Notes: a model not told the origin generated them from the letters alone. A stretch of 64,000 bases of DNA from Coleophoma eucalyptorum (GCA_026120035.1 JALRME010000013.1:992001-1056000), one strand, 5' to 3'; positions 35,961-46,398 are shown, counted from the first letter of the stretch. Program-made: numbers and translations.

Positions 35961-38162
35961 ATGCCAGACGGAATAGCCAAGAAGCCCCGAAAGCAACGAC
36001 AACCTAAAGCCTGCTATCCTTGTCGCCAGCGGAAGATCAGGTGCGATGGCGTTCCTTGCAACAACTGTACGCTTAGAGGCCACCCTGAGGAATGCTCGTT
36101 GTTCGTACAATCAAGCTTGTAAGTCTCTGGCTGACTTAGCAACGCCGGCGGGAGCAATTGAGACAAGATAACCGGCTAATTTGAGTAGAGCAACTCATTC
36201 TGGAATTGGCAATGAAGCAATGAATAAAAGTATACCATCCGGCGCTGGCGGCACATCACATGTTCATGATAGTGGTTTCAGAACAGTAACTTCAAAGGAT
36301 GCTCAGGCGTCACAATCAGCATTTGGTGATGATCGAGATGTGTTTAGACAACCCACCCAGAGACATTCTTTGTTGACCACATCTCCTGGATTTAGCTCCA
36401 GTCATGGATCTCCGCATATCTCTGGCCGGCAAATGACCTCTTTCGAAAGAGGCCATTCAGCTTCGGCACCAGATATCTCAAATATATCGGCAGGCAGTTC
36501 ACCTCCCCCAACTCTGCATACAGACAGAACTATATCAGAAAATCTTTTTGAGCTTATTGGCGAGGGAGACTTTGTGCTACCATTCGAGGATTTATATTCC
36601 CCACAAAAAACTATTGCAGATCTTTGCCTAGCTCTCCCTTCTAATCTCCAAATCCAAAGGTAAGCCAAGACGTCTCCCACGAATGAAGACCCTGCCCGGT
36701 GCATCTTTGGGGCTGGGGTTTTGTTTGATTTTCTTGTGTCTATACTGATAAACCTGTATCTTAGGTACTTCCTGATGTATGCCGATATTGTTCTTTCTAT
36801 ATACCCTGGACTCGTAGATCCAGAGCTTTTTGATGCGCAGCTAAAGCTGCTTCTCGCCAATAGAGATGAAGTTATTGCAAATGCAGACAATATCTCTAGC
36901 ACTTCGAATACTCAAGGTGCATCGTGGTTTGCTCTGCTTTTTGCGGTTCTAGCTTGCGGCGCTCAGTGTATAAGCACAATAGAGCGTGAAGCAGAACTTA
37001 ATTCGAAAGTGTTCGGTAAATCCTCTTGCTCAACATTTTGTGTAGTCAATCAGCTAATAAGTCTGAAGGAAGTGTATCATTTTCCTTTCTCCGAAAAGCC
37101 AATTATCTAGTTTCTCCATCTCTAAATACGACCCAGGCACTGCTGAATATCGGAATCAGCCTGCGAAATGACATGCACTCAAGTGTTGCGTGGTCTGTAC
37201 TAGGTATGTGACTGACGAAAACCACTATCCTAGGCCATGATTTGATGGTTGACTAACTATCATTCGAAGGGATTACCATTCGCCATGCACAACTAATTGG
37301 ATGTTGCGACAAGCCTACGGCGCTTTCAAACGACAATGTCAGCAATGATCTATATAATGGAAAGCTGAGACTTTGGTAAGTTCTTAAAGACAAAATACTA
37401 CATCTACAAGCCATATACCACCTCATCATTTAAAGGCGGAAAAGCTGACGGATGCGTAGGTGGGCCATAGTCTGGCAGGATATAAGCTTAAGCTTTTGTT
37501 ATGACCGCCCATGCGGGAGCTTATCTGTTAAAGCACGCTTTCCACCAGTTTTGGATCCAAATGGCCGCTACGGCTTTATAGATGTGATTAATCGCATCTG
37601 TAGTGTCTGCCATGATTACTATCGCCAAGAACTTCTAACAGAAGAAGATATGCCTGTACCCCAAGAGATAGTCGAGAATCTAGTTGAAGAAATTGAGAAA
37701 ACCCATCAGAAGGCTCAGCCACATTTACTAGATGTCGTCAATTGCCTTTCGCCTCGACATCACGTTGAGTTCTTTGTGGTCGCGGTTTACAGAACACACG
37801 CTGCTGGTCGCCTACTGAAAACCCTCATTCAGAAACCCGAAGCGGAAAAGCTCAACGACTACGATAGGATAACGGACAAGGTTACGGAGCTGAGTGTTGA
37901 AACTATTGAAGCTTTCATGCTGTTGCGACAATTTTCGATCCTGACAAGCCTTTACTGGGCCCTGGTTGAAGCAACCATTACCGCTGCGAAGTTCTTGTTG
38001 ACCCGAAGCCGCGGTGTTGGTAGATCGACATGGGACTCTTTGTTACGGTCTCTGATGATGTCACTGGGAAGCAGCTGCAATGAAACTACAAGTATTAGAA
38101 ATGGGTTTACAGCAAATCTTTCGAAGCTTGTGGCCGAGCTGTCTATACTGCTAGACAGTTGA
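35961..38162 (+). CDS. Zn2Cys6 transcription factor, candidate cluster regulator
   Basis: Six exons are inferred: 35961..36118, 36189..36659, 36765..37015, 37069..37203, 37270..37375 and 37460..38162, giving 607 residues. The zinc cluster CYPCRQRKIRCDGVPCNNC then C after eight residues sits at residues 18-45; the loop between the third and fourth cysteine is only four residues, slightly short. A Ser-rich linker follows, then the fungal_trans domain from about 160, with YPGLVDPELFDAQL, ANYLVSPSLNTTQALLNIG, ITIRHAQLIG and RWAIVWQDISLSFCYDRP. The third intron is best read as 53 bp with an AAG acceptor; a 38-bp version ending at 37053 is possible. Its stop is 218 bp from the end of the b5 reductase gene. 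Position and the shared promoter motifs make it the likely local regulator, which is inference. Confidence 0.85.
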
Positions 38163-38380
38163 GGAAGGTTCTTCCAGCGATTATAGTATTATTCTCAATG
38201 CTTCGTTACTGGAAAAGAAAGGACTTCACACACAGCGTTAAAGACATCAAAAATTTGGGCGCGCATTATATACATTTCTATGGTATCAAGGTACGAGGAA
38301 AGTCCGCATATTGCTCCATCTTCATCCAAAACCCTCTCCAGAACTCGACCTATTTCTTTACCCCAAACCAAAACCAACTT

Positions 38381-39923
38381 CTAAAAAAGGAAGACCTGGT
38401 CAGTTGCCTTACTGATGGAGCTGGGAGCGGCGAATCCTAGTTCGGCCAATGCGCCTTTCATGGCATTGATCATAGGCGGTGGCCCACAAAGATGGACCTT
38501 GGTGTCGGGTGATGGTGCCGCCAGCTTTTCTTTCATGGTATCTTTTGAAATGAACCCCTGTCCGTAATTCCAGTTGGGAGGTGCAGTGTTCAAGACATAC
38601 CAGACGCTAAACTTCTGTGGGAACTTGCGTGCGAAGTTATCCAATTCTTCACGAAGCAAGATGTCAGCTTCGGTCTGATTAGCGTAAAGCAGGCTGATTT
38701 TGGTGGTGTCATTTGGATCTTCGCAGATGGCTCTAATCAATTGATACATTGGTGTGATTCCAGTGCCGCCGGCAATCATTCCGAGGTTTTGGCAAAGATC
38801 GCGGTGATACTTCATAGCTCCTTTGGGACCACGGAACTCAACCAAATCGCCTATCTTGAGAGAAGCAAGATAATTGGTAATCAGACCATTAGGATAGACC
38901 TTAATAACCAACTCGATACGTCCAAGGTCGCTGTTGTTTGACGTTGGTGTGTAGGATCTGCTGACCATCTTGCCGTTAATTTCTGCACGGATGGCAACGT
39001 GCTGACCAGTTGGTAGACCTAGTACATCGTTCGATTTTGGAAGGGCAAAAACAAGACGGTAGACATTTGGCGAGAGAGTATCCCGGCGAATCAAGGGGAA
39101 TTTGCGCCACTGTTGTTGATGCAAAACGGGCTCAGCCAGTGGTTTTGGGGGAGCGTGCGGCTTTACGGATGCAGTCTTATGGGATGGGAATCTTCGGAAG
39201 TCGATTTGAATGTCAAAAAGCTTTTCGAGATGGTGTAACCCTCCAACTGTTGCCGCAACCTGGACCATTGAGGCCACGATAAAACCTTTCCAGAAACCCC
39301 CAGACGATGTAGGCATCCGGCTGGGCAGAAGTGCCTTTAGTTGATCGAGAGATACCCGACTGACAGTAATTTGTGATAATTGCTTTGGGAGCTTTCCACT
39401 GTATGCGAGAGTTCCAAGTCCTATGGCGAGTAGTGACATATAAGCGGTATTTCTTAAATACGGCTTTTTGGTCGTAGCAGACCGAAGGTCGCTAGTAGTA
39501 GCCACTACCTCATACGTGGGACGATAAGATTCGACCACTTCCTGGGTATCCTACGACTGAATTTTAACAACACTAGATAGAAGATTCCAAGGGAGTAGAT
39601 GTCTACCTCTTCTGTGAGTACCCCAATTAGAAGAGGCTCTAAAAGCTCTCTTGCGTCGTCAGAGTGACCGACATCATCGAATGCTTGAGAGGAATCGGTG
39701 CCTCCCACTTCAACCAGCAGTTCTGAACCTCCAGGATGCTCTTCTCGATACGAAGATACGTCATAAACTAAACTCCTTATTTAGCAAGACTACTCTTTAT
39801 GTCTAGTACAGACTTCCAGAGAATACTGGGGCCCAAAGACGCACCCTTATTTTGGTATATTATCCACAGATCTTTAGGCGTATTATGTGCCTTAACTTCA
39901 GCTCTCGTGAAAGTCTTCGCCAT
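38381..39923 (-). CDS. Cytochrome b5-NADH cytochrome b5 reductase fusion
   Basis: Exons 39923..39845, 39767..39607 and 39541..38381 encode 466 residues. The N-terminal cytochrome b5 domain (MAKTFTRAEV to about residue 80) keeps both heme ligands: His37 in EEHPGG and His61 in FDDVGHSDDA. A linker with two hydrophobic segments (about 113-130 and 163-181) follows. The reductase domain (about 220-466) has the FAD motif RSYTPTS (about 275), the NADH-site GGTGITPM (about 338) and CGPPPM (about 432). The enzyme should move electrons from NADH through FAD to its own b5 heme and then to an acceptor. Its divergent neighbour is a P450, so it is a good candidate for that enzyme's dedicated redox partner, replacing or adding to the general P450 reductase. 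The domain call is firm; partnership is inference. Confidence 0.93.
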
Positions 39924-40597
39924 CTTGAGAGGATTTTCTATATTGAGCTGTCCAAATTGAAGGAAAACTAATTGTTAATGATAAGAATTCTGCGGCTTGA
40001 AAAAGAGTGAAATGGAATGATCTCTCAAAAGTCCACAGCAAAAAGCGCAGGGTCCAGACTATACATATATATCTCACAGTCCGGTTTGGCAACGTTTGAG
40101 GGCCAATTGGCATGCGTCTATAGCAAAGAAAGAAAGTCGACTGCAGCAGTTTCCACAAAAAAGTCAAGTAATGAACCAGCATGCTGATTACCGTGGACGT
40201 TCCGTCATTCGGGACTGCCGGTTCCTTGCACATCGGCTCGCTTACGGAACTCCACAGCATAAGGGGCCGCCAACGAATGCCCTCACCTTTCTCCGAGCCC
40301 CATTAATATATCTCCGTCAAATTTCTCCGGGTGGGTTTTCGGAGATGTGTATATTTTCTTTTCTTTTCCCCACTGCATATCGATGTCATTCCATGCAGGA
40401 CATATCCTGTAAGCCTCGGCATCTTCTGGTCGCTTGACTCGTAATCGTTAGAACCCGAATGCTAAATTCATATCCTAGGGACATGAACTGTCAACAGGAG
40501 TATATAACTTAATCAATCGGCTTTATATGTTGCCCATCCCCTCTCAGCTTTCCATACCTAGAAAGTTTACATTATCACTTTCTACAGATTCCACACC
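39924..40597. promoter_or_regulatory. Bidirectional promoter of the b5 reductase and P450 genes
   Basis: A 674-bp region between two divergent starts. It holds a TATATAA at 40501-40507, 91 bp before the P450 ATG, and a TA-rich TATA-like stretch near 40061-40073 for the reverse gene. The paired CTCCG/CGGAG motifs are listed separately. Confidence 0.7.
40310..40346. promoter_or_regulatory. Inverted ATCTCCG/CGGAGAT motif group
   Basis: ATCTCCG at 40310-40316 and TCTCCG at 40324-40329 face CGGAGAT at 40340-40346; the inner pair is separated by 10 bp. A further CTCCGA lies at 40291-40296. Everted CCG...CGG triplets with equal flanks suit a Zn2Cys6 dimer. The same heptamer pair occurs in the other bidirectional promoter of the cluster. 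Confidence 0.55.
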
Positions 40598-42312
40598 ATG
40601 GCAACACAGAAATTTTACTTGTTTGGCGACGAGCCATCGACCGCTGTTGAAATCCTTGTTGGCGAGAAAGGCGATCTGAAAGCTTTGCAAAGCACACTTG
40701 CAGCCGCCTTTCACATTGCAGGAAAGCAAGGTATGAGAATTCTTTAAACATAAATGGAATTCATAAAACTGTGTACTGACATAGGTTTTTAGAACTTGGC
40801 TTTCAGAATGATGCGCAAGCATTAGGGTCTCTGGAAGAGGTGCTTGATAGCCAAGAACCTGTCGCTATCACACTCGACGGCGGTAAGGTTCGTGAGATTC
40901 AAGGACCAGATGGCCTTCCAGTGGTTGGAAGCTACTACGAGATTTATCCCGATCATCTGGGGAACCATGACAGACTCTTCAAGAAATACGGCTCAGTGAT
41001 CAAGACTACTAATATGGGCAAGACGATATACCTTACCAATGATCCTGCCGTCAGCGTACTTGCTTTCAACGAGTCACAACATTTCACGAAGAAGATTACT
41101 CCAAATCACCCACTTTATGGAATCAAAGATAATACGGCAATCTTCTTGGGCGATACCGAGACTGCCAACTGGGCTGCTGGTCACAAATTTATTCCACCAT
41201 GTATGAGCCCCAAGGCCGTGCGACATTATACACCTATTATGCAAGAATGTGTTCGGGATTCCTTCCACGTTTTTGACGAGCTCGATTCTCGAAACGAGGC
41301 ATGGAATGTCTACCAGTATATGCTGAAGCTGGCTTCCGGCTTCATTGGAAAGATTGTGTTAGGCATGGACTTTGGCCACATGGATAGTGTTGATGCGCCA
41401 ATGCACTCTTTGGTGTCAAATATAGCAACGTTGCTCTCTCTCAATAAAAAGGTCACCTCAAGAGGCCAATGGTATGCAAGCCTACCATTTGGTGATCCCC
41501 AGAAATTACGAAATCTTCGAAAGTCGCTTTTCGACTCCTTGGCATTTGAAGTAGACAAGGCTCGGGTTTCCATAGGGGGCGATCTCCAGCTCCACGACGC
41601 TGCTCTTGAGGCAAAATGCGTACTTGATTATCTTCTGCGCGCCGTTGATTCTCAGGGAGAAAAGCTACACATTGATTTGGTGTACTCGAATATCGTTGTT
41701 GTTGCCGCAGCTGGATTCACAACAACATCATCTCTTCTCTCATGGTTGTTGTACAGCGTAGTAAACTACCCAGGACAACAGGAGCGTTTGTTGCAAGAGC
41801 TTGTTGACCACGGAGTCAACGAAGAAACGCAATGGACCCCAGAGTTATCATCATCATTAACCTATTTGGACGCATTCATTAAAGAAACTCAGCGATTACA
41901 CAACCCTTCCTACCAGCCTGGTCGGACATCAAAGACAGAAGTCATCCTCCCTGGCGGCTACCGTCTCCCTTCCAATGAGGTTATTGTTCCTGCACTCCAT
42001 GCCATCCACCAAAACCCCAAGATCTGGCGCGATCCGCAGCGCTTTGAGCCAGATCGCTGGAGCACCGAAGAAGTGAAGAATAGACCAGCCGGATCATACC
42101 TTCCATTCGCTACCGGTCCTCGTGGTTGCATCGGCTTCAATCTTGCACTTGCTGAAGTCAAGGTTCTGCTGCCAGAATTACTTTACCGCTACGAGTTCTC
42201 TAGAGATAGCGACGAGGCCGTGGAATATGACCCCGAGTTCCAGTTGATTAGACCAGTCAACCTCTATGTTCGGTCAAAGAAGCGTACAAGCTGGCCTCAG
42301 CCAAGTAAATAG
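40598..42312 (+). CDS. Cytochrome P450 with soluble N-terminal extension and no membrane anchor
   Basis: Exons 40598..40730 and 40793..42312 encode 550 residues. The P450 domain begins near residue 80 (GPDGLPVVGSYYEIYPDHLGNHDRLFKKYG). The I-helix is AAGFTTTSS (about 349-357), ETQR (409-412) is the ExxR motif, FEPDRW follows, and FATGPRGCIG places the heme Cys at 490. The usual oxygen-activating Asp/Glu-Thr pair of the I-helix is replaced by Thr-Thr. Residues 1-78 are polar with alternating strands and one helix (KFYLFGDEPSTAVEILVG, DLKALQSTLAAAFHIAG), loosely like a beta-grasp domain, instead of a transmembrane anchor. The enzyme is therefore probably soluble or recruited to membranes by a partner. 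It is divergent from the b5-b5 reductase fusion, which could supply its electrons. I do not recognise the CYP family number with confidence; the substrate is unknown. Confidence 0.9.
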
Positions 42313-42820
42313 AAGGCTAGGAGGATTGTGCAGGACTCAAATATGTCTGAGATTTAGGTAATCAATGCATGTTTCTAAACAAATACGATAGATTTAATTT
42401 ATGTCCTAGACTGTGATTAGTGGGTTTGTTTCATAGCGAGTATTCTATTTAATTGAACAGAAGTTCAAGCTTCAGTCTGTCCATCTAAGAACGTAATAGT
42501 GACATAGCAGTGCGCATTCACATACATATATAATTTTTGCGGGGAGAAATCTGTGGCCAATAAGGTAGCTGATGATTAACTTTAGGTTTTTCCATGAAAG
42601 CCGATGCAAGAGGAGATGCACATGAGTGCCTGATTAATATAACGGTTCTTATGATTTGTGATCTTTGGAAGCCAATGAGAAATCAAGTGATGTGCAGTAC
42701 CAGAATCCACGTCAGCCCTATCTACTCTTCATTTTCAATGGGTCACAAAAAGGTGGGCACTGGGCATTAACCAAGTTAGGATAAGTATTCATTATAAAGT
42801 ACAATCATGTTCCCTGACAT
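42313..42820. other. Intergenic between convergent P450 and dehydrogenase genes
   Basis: AT-rich 3' flanks; no gene seen. Confidence 0.6.
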
Positions 42821-43681
42821 TTAGTTTCCGCCTAATAAGCCTTTGCCGGTCTTATGGCCAAGATTACCCTTATCAACATAAGTCTCCTTCAACCAATCAA
42901 GCGTTGAAGGTTCCAGATGCCGTTCTTCCACGTAGTGCTTCTCAATATTGTACACAGTGTCTAAGCCAACGGTATCCATCAGCTCACAGATACCAATATT
43001 CGCACCAAAATTCATCCTAAACATCATGTCGATATCCTCCGGCGACGCAACCCCCTCCTTAATGACCAATAAACTCTCCCGCTTCATTGCTGCCCAGATA
43101 CGGTTCATGATAAAGCCTGTGGACTCCTTCTTGGCGTGGATTGGGAAGAACCCCACGGGTTTAGCCACCTTGAGCAAGTGCTCAATGACAGCCATATCAG
43201 TATGTCCGCAGCTCATGAGCTCAACCGGGTTCATGGTAGGAGGCATGAAGTAATGGGTGTTGCAAACTCGGTACTTCTTCTCGACCTGCTCGATCATCTG
43301 GCTAGACTTGTAAGACGAGGAGTTCGTGGCGAGGATGCAGTCCGGCTGAGTGAGACGGTCCAGCTCGCCGAACAGAGGGATCTTGATCTCAAGACGCTCG
43401 GGAACCGCCTCGATGACCATCCAGGCGTTGGCTACTGCGTCCTCCATTGAGGATGCCAGGCGCAGTACGCCGCGCTTTCCTTTCACCACGTCGATCTGGG
43501 CTTGGATGTTCTCATCGACATACGCAACAGCTGCAGCGACAACTTCTGGAACCCGCTCGTAGAGAACGACTTCATTGCCTGTGCAAGACCACATCATGCA
43601 GAGTCGTCGCCCAAGGACGCCTCCACCAATGATAGCCACAGGTCGCTTCGTAACATCTGGAGCAGTCCAAGAGTATCCCAT
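42821..43681 (-). CDS. Short 3-hydroxyacyl-CoA dehydrogenase family protein
   Basis: A single exon encodes 286 residues from the ATG at 43681 (the frame is open further upstream, but MGYSWTAPDVTKRPVAIIGG is the natural start). The Rossmann motif GGGVLG at residues 19-24 and an acidic residue at the end of the second strand (LYERVP) point to NAD. ATNSSS, the catalytic His in NTHYF with its Glu in NPVELM, and the C-terminal domain (GFIMNRIWAAMKRESLLVI, GICELMDTVGLD) are typical. The family oxidises L-3-hydroxyacyl-CoA, but related lambda-crystallin enzymes use free hydroxy acids such as L-gulonate, and HYFMPPTMNP differs from the textbook HFFNPVPVM. The true substrate may thus be a hydroxylated product of the neighbouring P450. 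It shares a promoter with the beta-propeller gene. Confidence 0.88.
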   Translation of the reverse strand: MGYSWTAPDVTKRPVAIIGGGVLGRRLCMMWSCTGNEVVLYERVPEVVAAAVAYVDENIQAQIDVVKGKRGVLRLASSMEDAVANAWMVIEAVPERLEIKIPLFGELDRLTQPDCILATNSSSYKSSQMIEQVEKKYRVCNTHYFMPPTMNPVELMSCGHTDMAVIEHLLKVAKPVGFFPIHAKKESTGFIMNRIWAAMKRESLLVIKEGVASPEDIDMMFRMNFGANIGICELMDTVGLDTVYNIEKHYVEERHLEPSTLDWLKETYVDKGNLGHKTGKGLLGGN

Positions 43682-44092
43682 TTTTGAAAAGGTGGGTATT
43701 GATTTAGTTGCTTGCCGAATGGGATTGACTACTGTCGCAAGGAATTTTTTATCTGCTGAATGAATTTCAAAGAAGTGGATGGTAGTGAAGAGAGCGGACT
43801 TTTCGTATACTTGTGCTGAGCAGAAATAAGGCCCCAAGAGCATCTTATAACCCTGGTAACGAAGCGATTTCCATTAATGCCACCTGTGCCGGACTTACCA
43901 TGGCATCAACAGCCGCGCTGCCAGCTGTACGAAAATAGGATTTCCGCGCATACTGATAGCCAACACCATAACGTTGGGTTGTCAAACTTTACACTCGACA
44001 ATGGGGCAACTTGAGTGGTGAAAACATTTAGCCGAGGCTCCGCGGACTACTTCCCTTATCCCTTACTTCTCTTATGACGTCGCTTAAGTTTC

Positions 44093-44111
44093 CTCCGAGA
44101 TTCACTCGGAG
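44093..44111. promoter_or_regulatory. Perfect inverted repeat CTCCGA-N7-TCGGAG
   Basis: CTCCGA at 44093-44098 and TCGGAG at 44106-44111 form an exact everted CCG/CGG palindrome with 7-bp spacing, a layout expected for a Zn2Cys6 dimer. Confidence 0.55.
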
Positions 44112-44330
44112 TTATTTCAATCGCTGCGGTAACAAAACTTCAGTCGGTTTCAGACCTAGAAAATACCCGCTGTCTGCCGGACTGACATATCTTACGGCAA
44201 GCTATCCAGTTCATAATATTTCTCTAGCAACAGTGTACTCCTTTTATTTTTAGGTGAGGCTGGCGAACGCATCAAACGGGTATATAAATTGGGCACGTGA
44301 CCATCCGAAAAATATCACCGTGTCTCAAAT

Positions 44331-44361
44331 ATCTCCGTTCATGAATCATGCTGCCGGAGAT
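44331..44361. promoter_or_regulatory. ATCTCCG-N17-CGGAGAT inverted repeat
   Basis: ATCTCCG at 44331-44337 and CGGAGAT at 44355-44361 repeat exactly the heptamers found in the b5 reductase/P450 promoter. Another TTCTCCG half-site follows at 44456-44462. Confidence 0.55.
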
Positions 44362-44587
44362 CCTGAAAAGTGGATTCTCGAGTATGGACCCTTCTAAATA
44401 CGGCCTTTGAAGTTTGACGGCATCTCATAATATTGATGTTTGGATCTAGGAGATCTTCTCCGAAATATCCCCTCCTTCCCACTCGAGAAGTTCACATAAA
44501 AGATGGATTGTGCCCGTACACCGCAAACCATACCAAAGACGTTACACCTCTCTAGCACCCTCTCTTATCAGTATCCACATCATCCAA

Positions 44588-45535
44588 ATGTCCCCATCAG
44601 CAGTTCCTAGCGAGGGTCGCCTTTACATCCTCGAATTGGATCTCAGCTCCTTTCCAAACCAAAATGGCCGTATCGTGACTTGTAGACCAGACGGATCTGA
44701 ACTTAAAGATCTGATAACTGGCATGAAATATCTCCCAGATGGAATCACTATCGACTCAGAAAATGGCCATCTCTACTGGACCAACATGGGCGCATCGACC
44801 GGCGGTTGGTTAGACGGCTCCATCCAACGCTCTGACCTTGACGGTAGCAATATTACAACGATAGTGCCGCAAGGAATTATCCACACTCCTAAGCAACTCA
44901 CTCTTGCCCGGTCGAAAGCCAGAGGCGCAGAGCTCTATTGGTGTGATCGTGAAGGCATGCGCGTGATGCGTTGTGGCCTTGACGGATCCAATGTTGAAAC
45001 ACTCGTCAAGACAGGCGAGAGCGCAGAACATCGCAAAGATCAGACCCGGTGGTGCGTGGGAATCACAGTAGATCCTGAAGCTGGAGTGATGTACTGGACG
45101 CAAAAGGGTTCTCCCAAAGGGAATGTCGGACGGATCTTCCGTGCTCCACTCGTCAATGCCAAGAATGAGGCCCCTGATGCACGCACCGACATTGAGGTGC
45201 TTTTCGACAAACTTCCAGAGCCCATTGATCTCCATATCGACACGGAAACAAAGGTTCTGTACTGGACAGACAGAGGAGATCCTCCCCATGGAAATTCCGT
45301 CAACTGCGCACGTGTAGCGGATAGCAAGGATGCCTCATTAAAGCTGATGGAAAAACGTGTGTTGGTGAGGAAGCTTCATGAAGGCATTGGGCTTGCTGTC
45401 GATGAGGTCAATGGCAGGATGTACTTTACCGACCTCCTTGGTGGCGTGTACTCGGCGAATGTAGATGGTACTGACAAGGTGGTTTTGCACGCTGACCTTG
45501 GTGATTGTACGGGAATTGCTTATGGCTTGGTTTAA
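44588..45535 (+). CDS. YWTD/SMP-30-like beta-propeller protein
   Basis: A single exon encodes 315 residues. The frame is open upstream to 44510, but the first ATG is at 44588. There are repeated blade motifs of the YWTD class: LYWTNMG, LYWCDREG, MYWTQKG, LYWTDRGD and MYFTDLLG, each preceded by a G(I/L)xxD or similar strand (DGITIDSENGHLYW, VGITVDPEAGVMYW, GLAVDEVNGRMYF). This gives a six-bladed propeller. No signal peptide or EGF modules are present, so it is an intracellular protein and not a receptor. Related SMP-30/gluconolactonase propellers hydrolyse lactones, which would suit a pathway with a hydroxylase and a dehydrogenase; a binding or epimerase-like role is equally possible. It is divergent from the dehydrogenase and ends the cluster. 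Confidence 0.85.
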   Translation: MSPSAVPSEGRLYILELDLSSFPNQNGRIVTCRPDGSELKDLITGMKYLPDGITIDSENGHLYWTNMGASTGGWLDGSIQRSDLDGSNITTIVPQGIIHTPKQLTLARSKARGAELYWCDREGMRVMRCGLDGSNVETLVKTGESAEHRKDQTRWCVGITVDPEAGVMYWTQKGSPKGNVGRIFRAPLVNAKNEAPDARTDIEVLFDKLPEPIDLHIDTETKVLYWTDRGDPPHGNSVNCARVADSKDASLKLMEKRVLVRKLHEGIGLAVDEVNGRMYFTDLLGGVYSANVDGTDKVVLHADLGDCTGIAYGLV

Positions 45536-46279
45536 GATGATATCCTACCTAGACGAAAAAAAGACTTTAGACTGTACATTAGACATATATTAATAAAGAA
45601 ATAGACAAATTTCGAGTTCCTGAGGGAACGGATTATGCATTTTGAACCTACTTTCGAGCAGGCGAACTAAAGAGGCTGTCTAACTTTTGACTCCCACTGA
45701 CTATTAAATCTCTCCATCATGTCAGAATAGAATCATAAGCTATGGTACGGATATCATATATAAGCAACTTAGCCGCGCTCTGAATGTCTTCGGTAAGCGG
45801 TGGCATTTTGTACATTCTAAAAAGTCGCCTCGCATCATATATGATAACCAAATAATATTCTACATGGATATTGGTGCTCTCATCAAAGGAAGCTAAACCA
45901 GAACATATCTAGTGATTGAGATTGAGAGGCAAACTGTGGATGTGATAATAGCACCAAAGAACAGAGGTTAGTTAGAAGTGTTTCCCACCAAAGCCGAGTA
46001 TTAAGATACGGTAAAGCACAATATCTCCAACTATTCGGCTTCCCCAGGCAACCTATCAACTATTAGCAATAGTCCAATGAGTGTTATCGATGGTTCTTAG
46101 CCAAATAGTACAAGCATTAGTAATTAATAAGTTCAGGTGCGTCCTTGTACATTCAATCATGTTGGCAATATAAGACTTTTATTTAGACTACCTACATAGA
46201 CAAGCAAAGACTATCTGAAAATAAAGAGATGAGACTTATAGTAGCTTTAAATATAAGACAACTTTAAGGATGTCCCGTC
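45536..46279. other. Intergenic, AT-rich
   Basis: 3' flank of the propeller gene and upstream flank of the 5S gene; no coding sequence seen. Confidence 0.6.
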
Positions 46280-46398
46280 ACATACGACCATAGACTGAGG
46301 AGAATTGGGCATCCCGTCCGCTCTGCCATACACAAGCCTCAGATCGGTAGATTAGTAGTTGGGTGGGTGACCACCAGCGAATACCTACTGTTGTATGT
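46280..46398 (+). rRNA. 5S ribosomal RNA gene (single dispersed copy)
   Basis: 119 nt beginning ACATACGACCATAG and ending CTGTTGTATGT match the fungal 5S rRNA. The ends pair (ACATACGAC/GTTGTATGT), the loop core CATCCCGTCCGCTCTGCC is typical, and GATTAGTAGTTGGGTGGGTG then ACCACCAGCG gives the A-box/C-box internal promoter. Helix bases differ from the Neurospora-type sequence as I remember it, but in paired fashion (GACTGAGG with CCTCAGATC; GGTA with TACC), so the fold is kept and the gene is probably functional. A run of five T at 46398-46402 follows as RNA polymerase III terminator. Dispersed single 5S genes are normal in Pezizomycotina. Confidence 0.95.

Larger units (their letters stand above)
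43682..44587. promoter_or_regulatory. Bidirectional promoter of the dehydrogenase and beta-propeller genes
   Basis: A 906-bp region between divergent starts. It holds TATATAAA at 44281-44288, CACGTGA at 44294-44300, a TTATAA element near 43846 for the reverse gene, and the inverted CTCCG/CGGAG motifs listed separately. No gene lies within. Confidence 0.65.

Noticed and set aside
37016..37053. 38-bp intron in the cluster regulator
   Set aside because: Shorter than the other introns here (47 bp or more). A 53-bp alternative ending at 37068 keeps the frame and fits the domain better.
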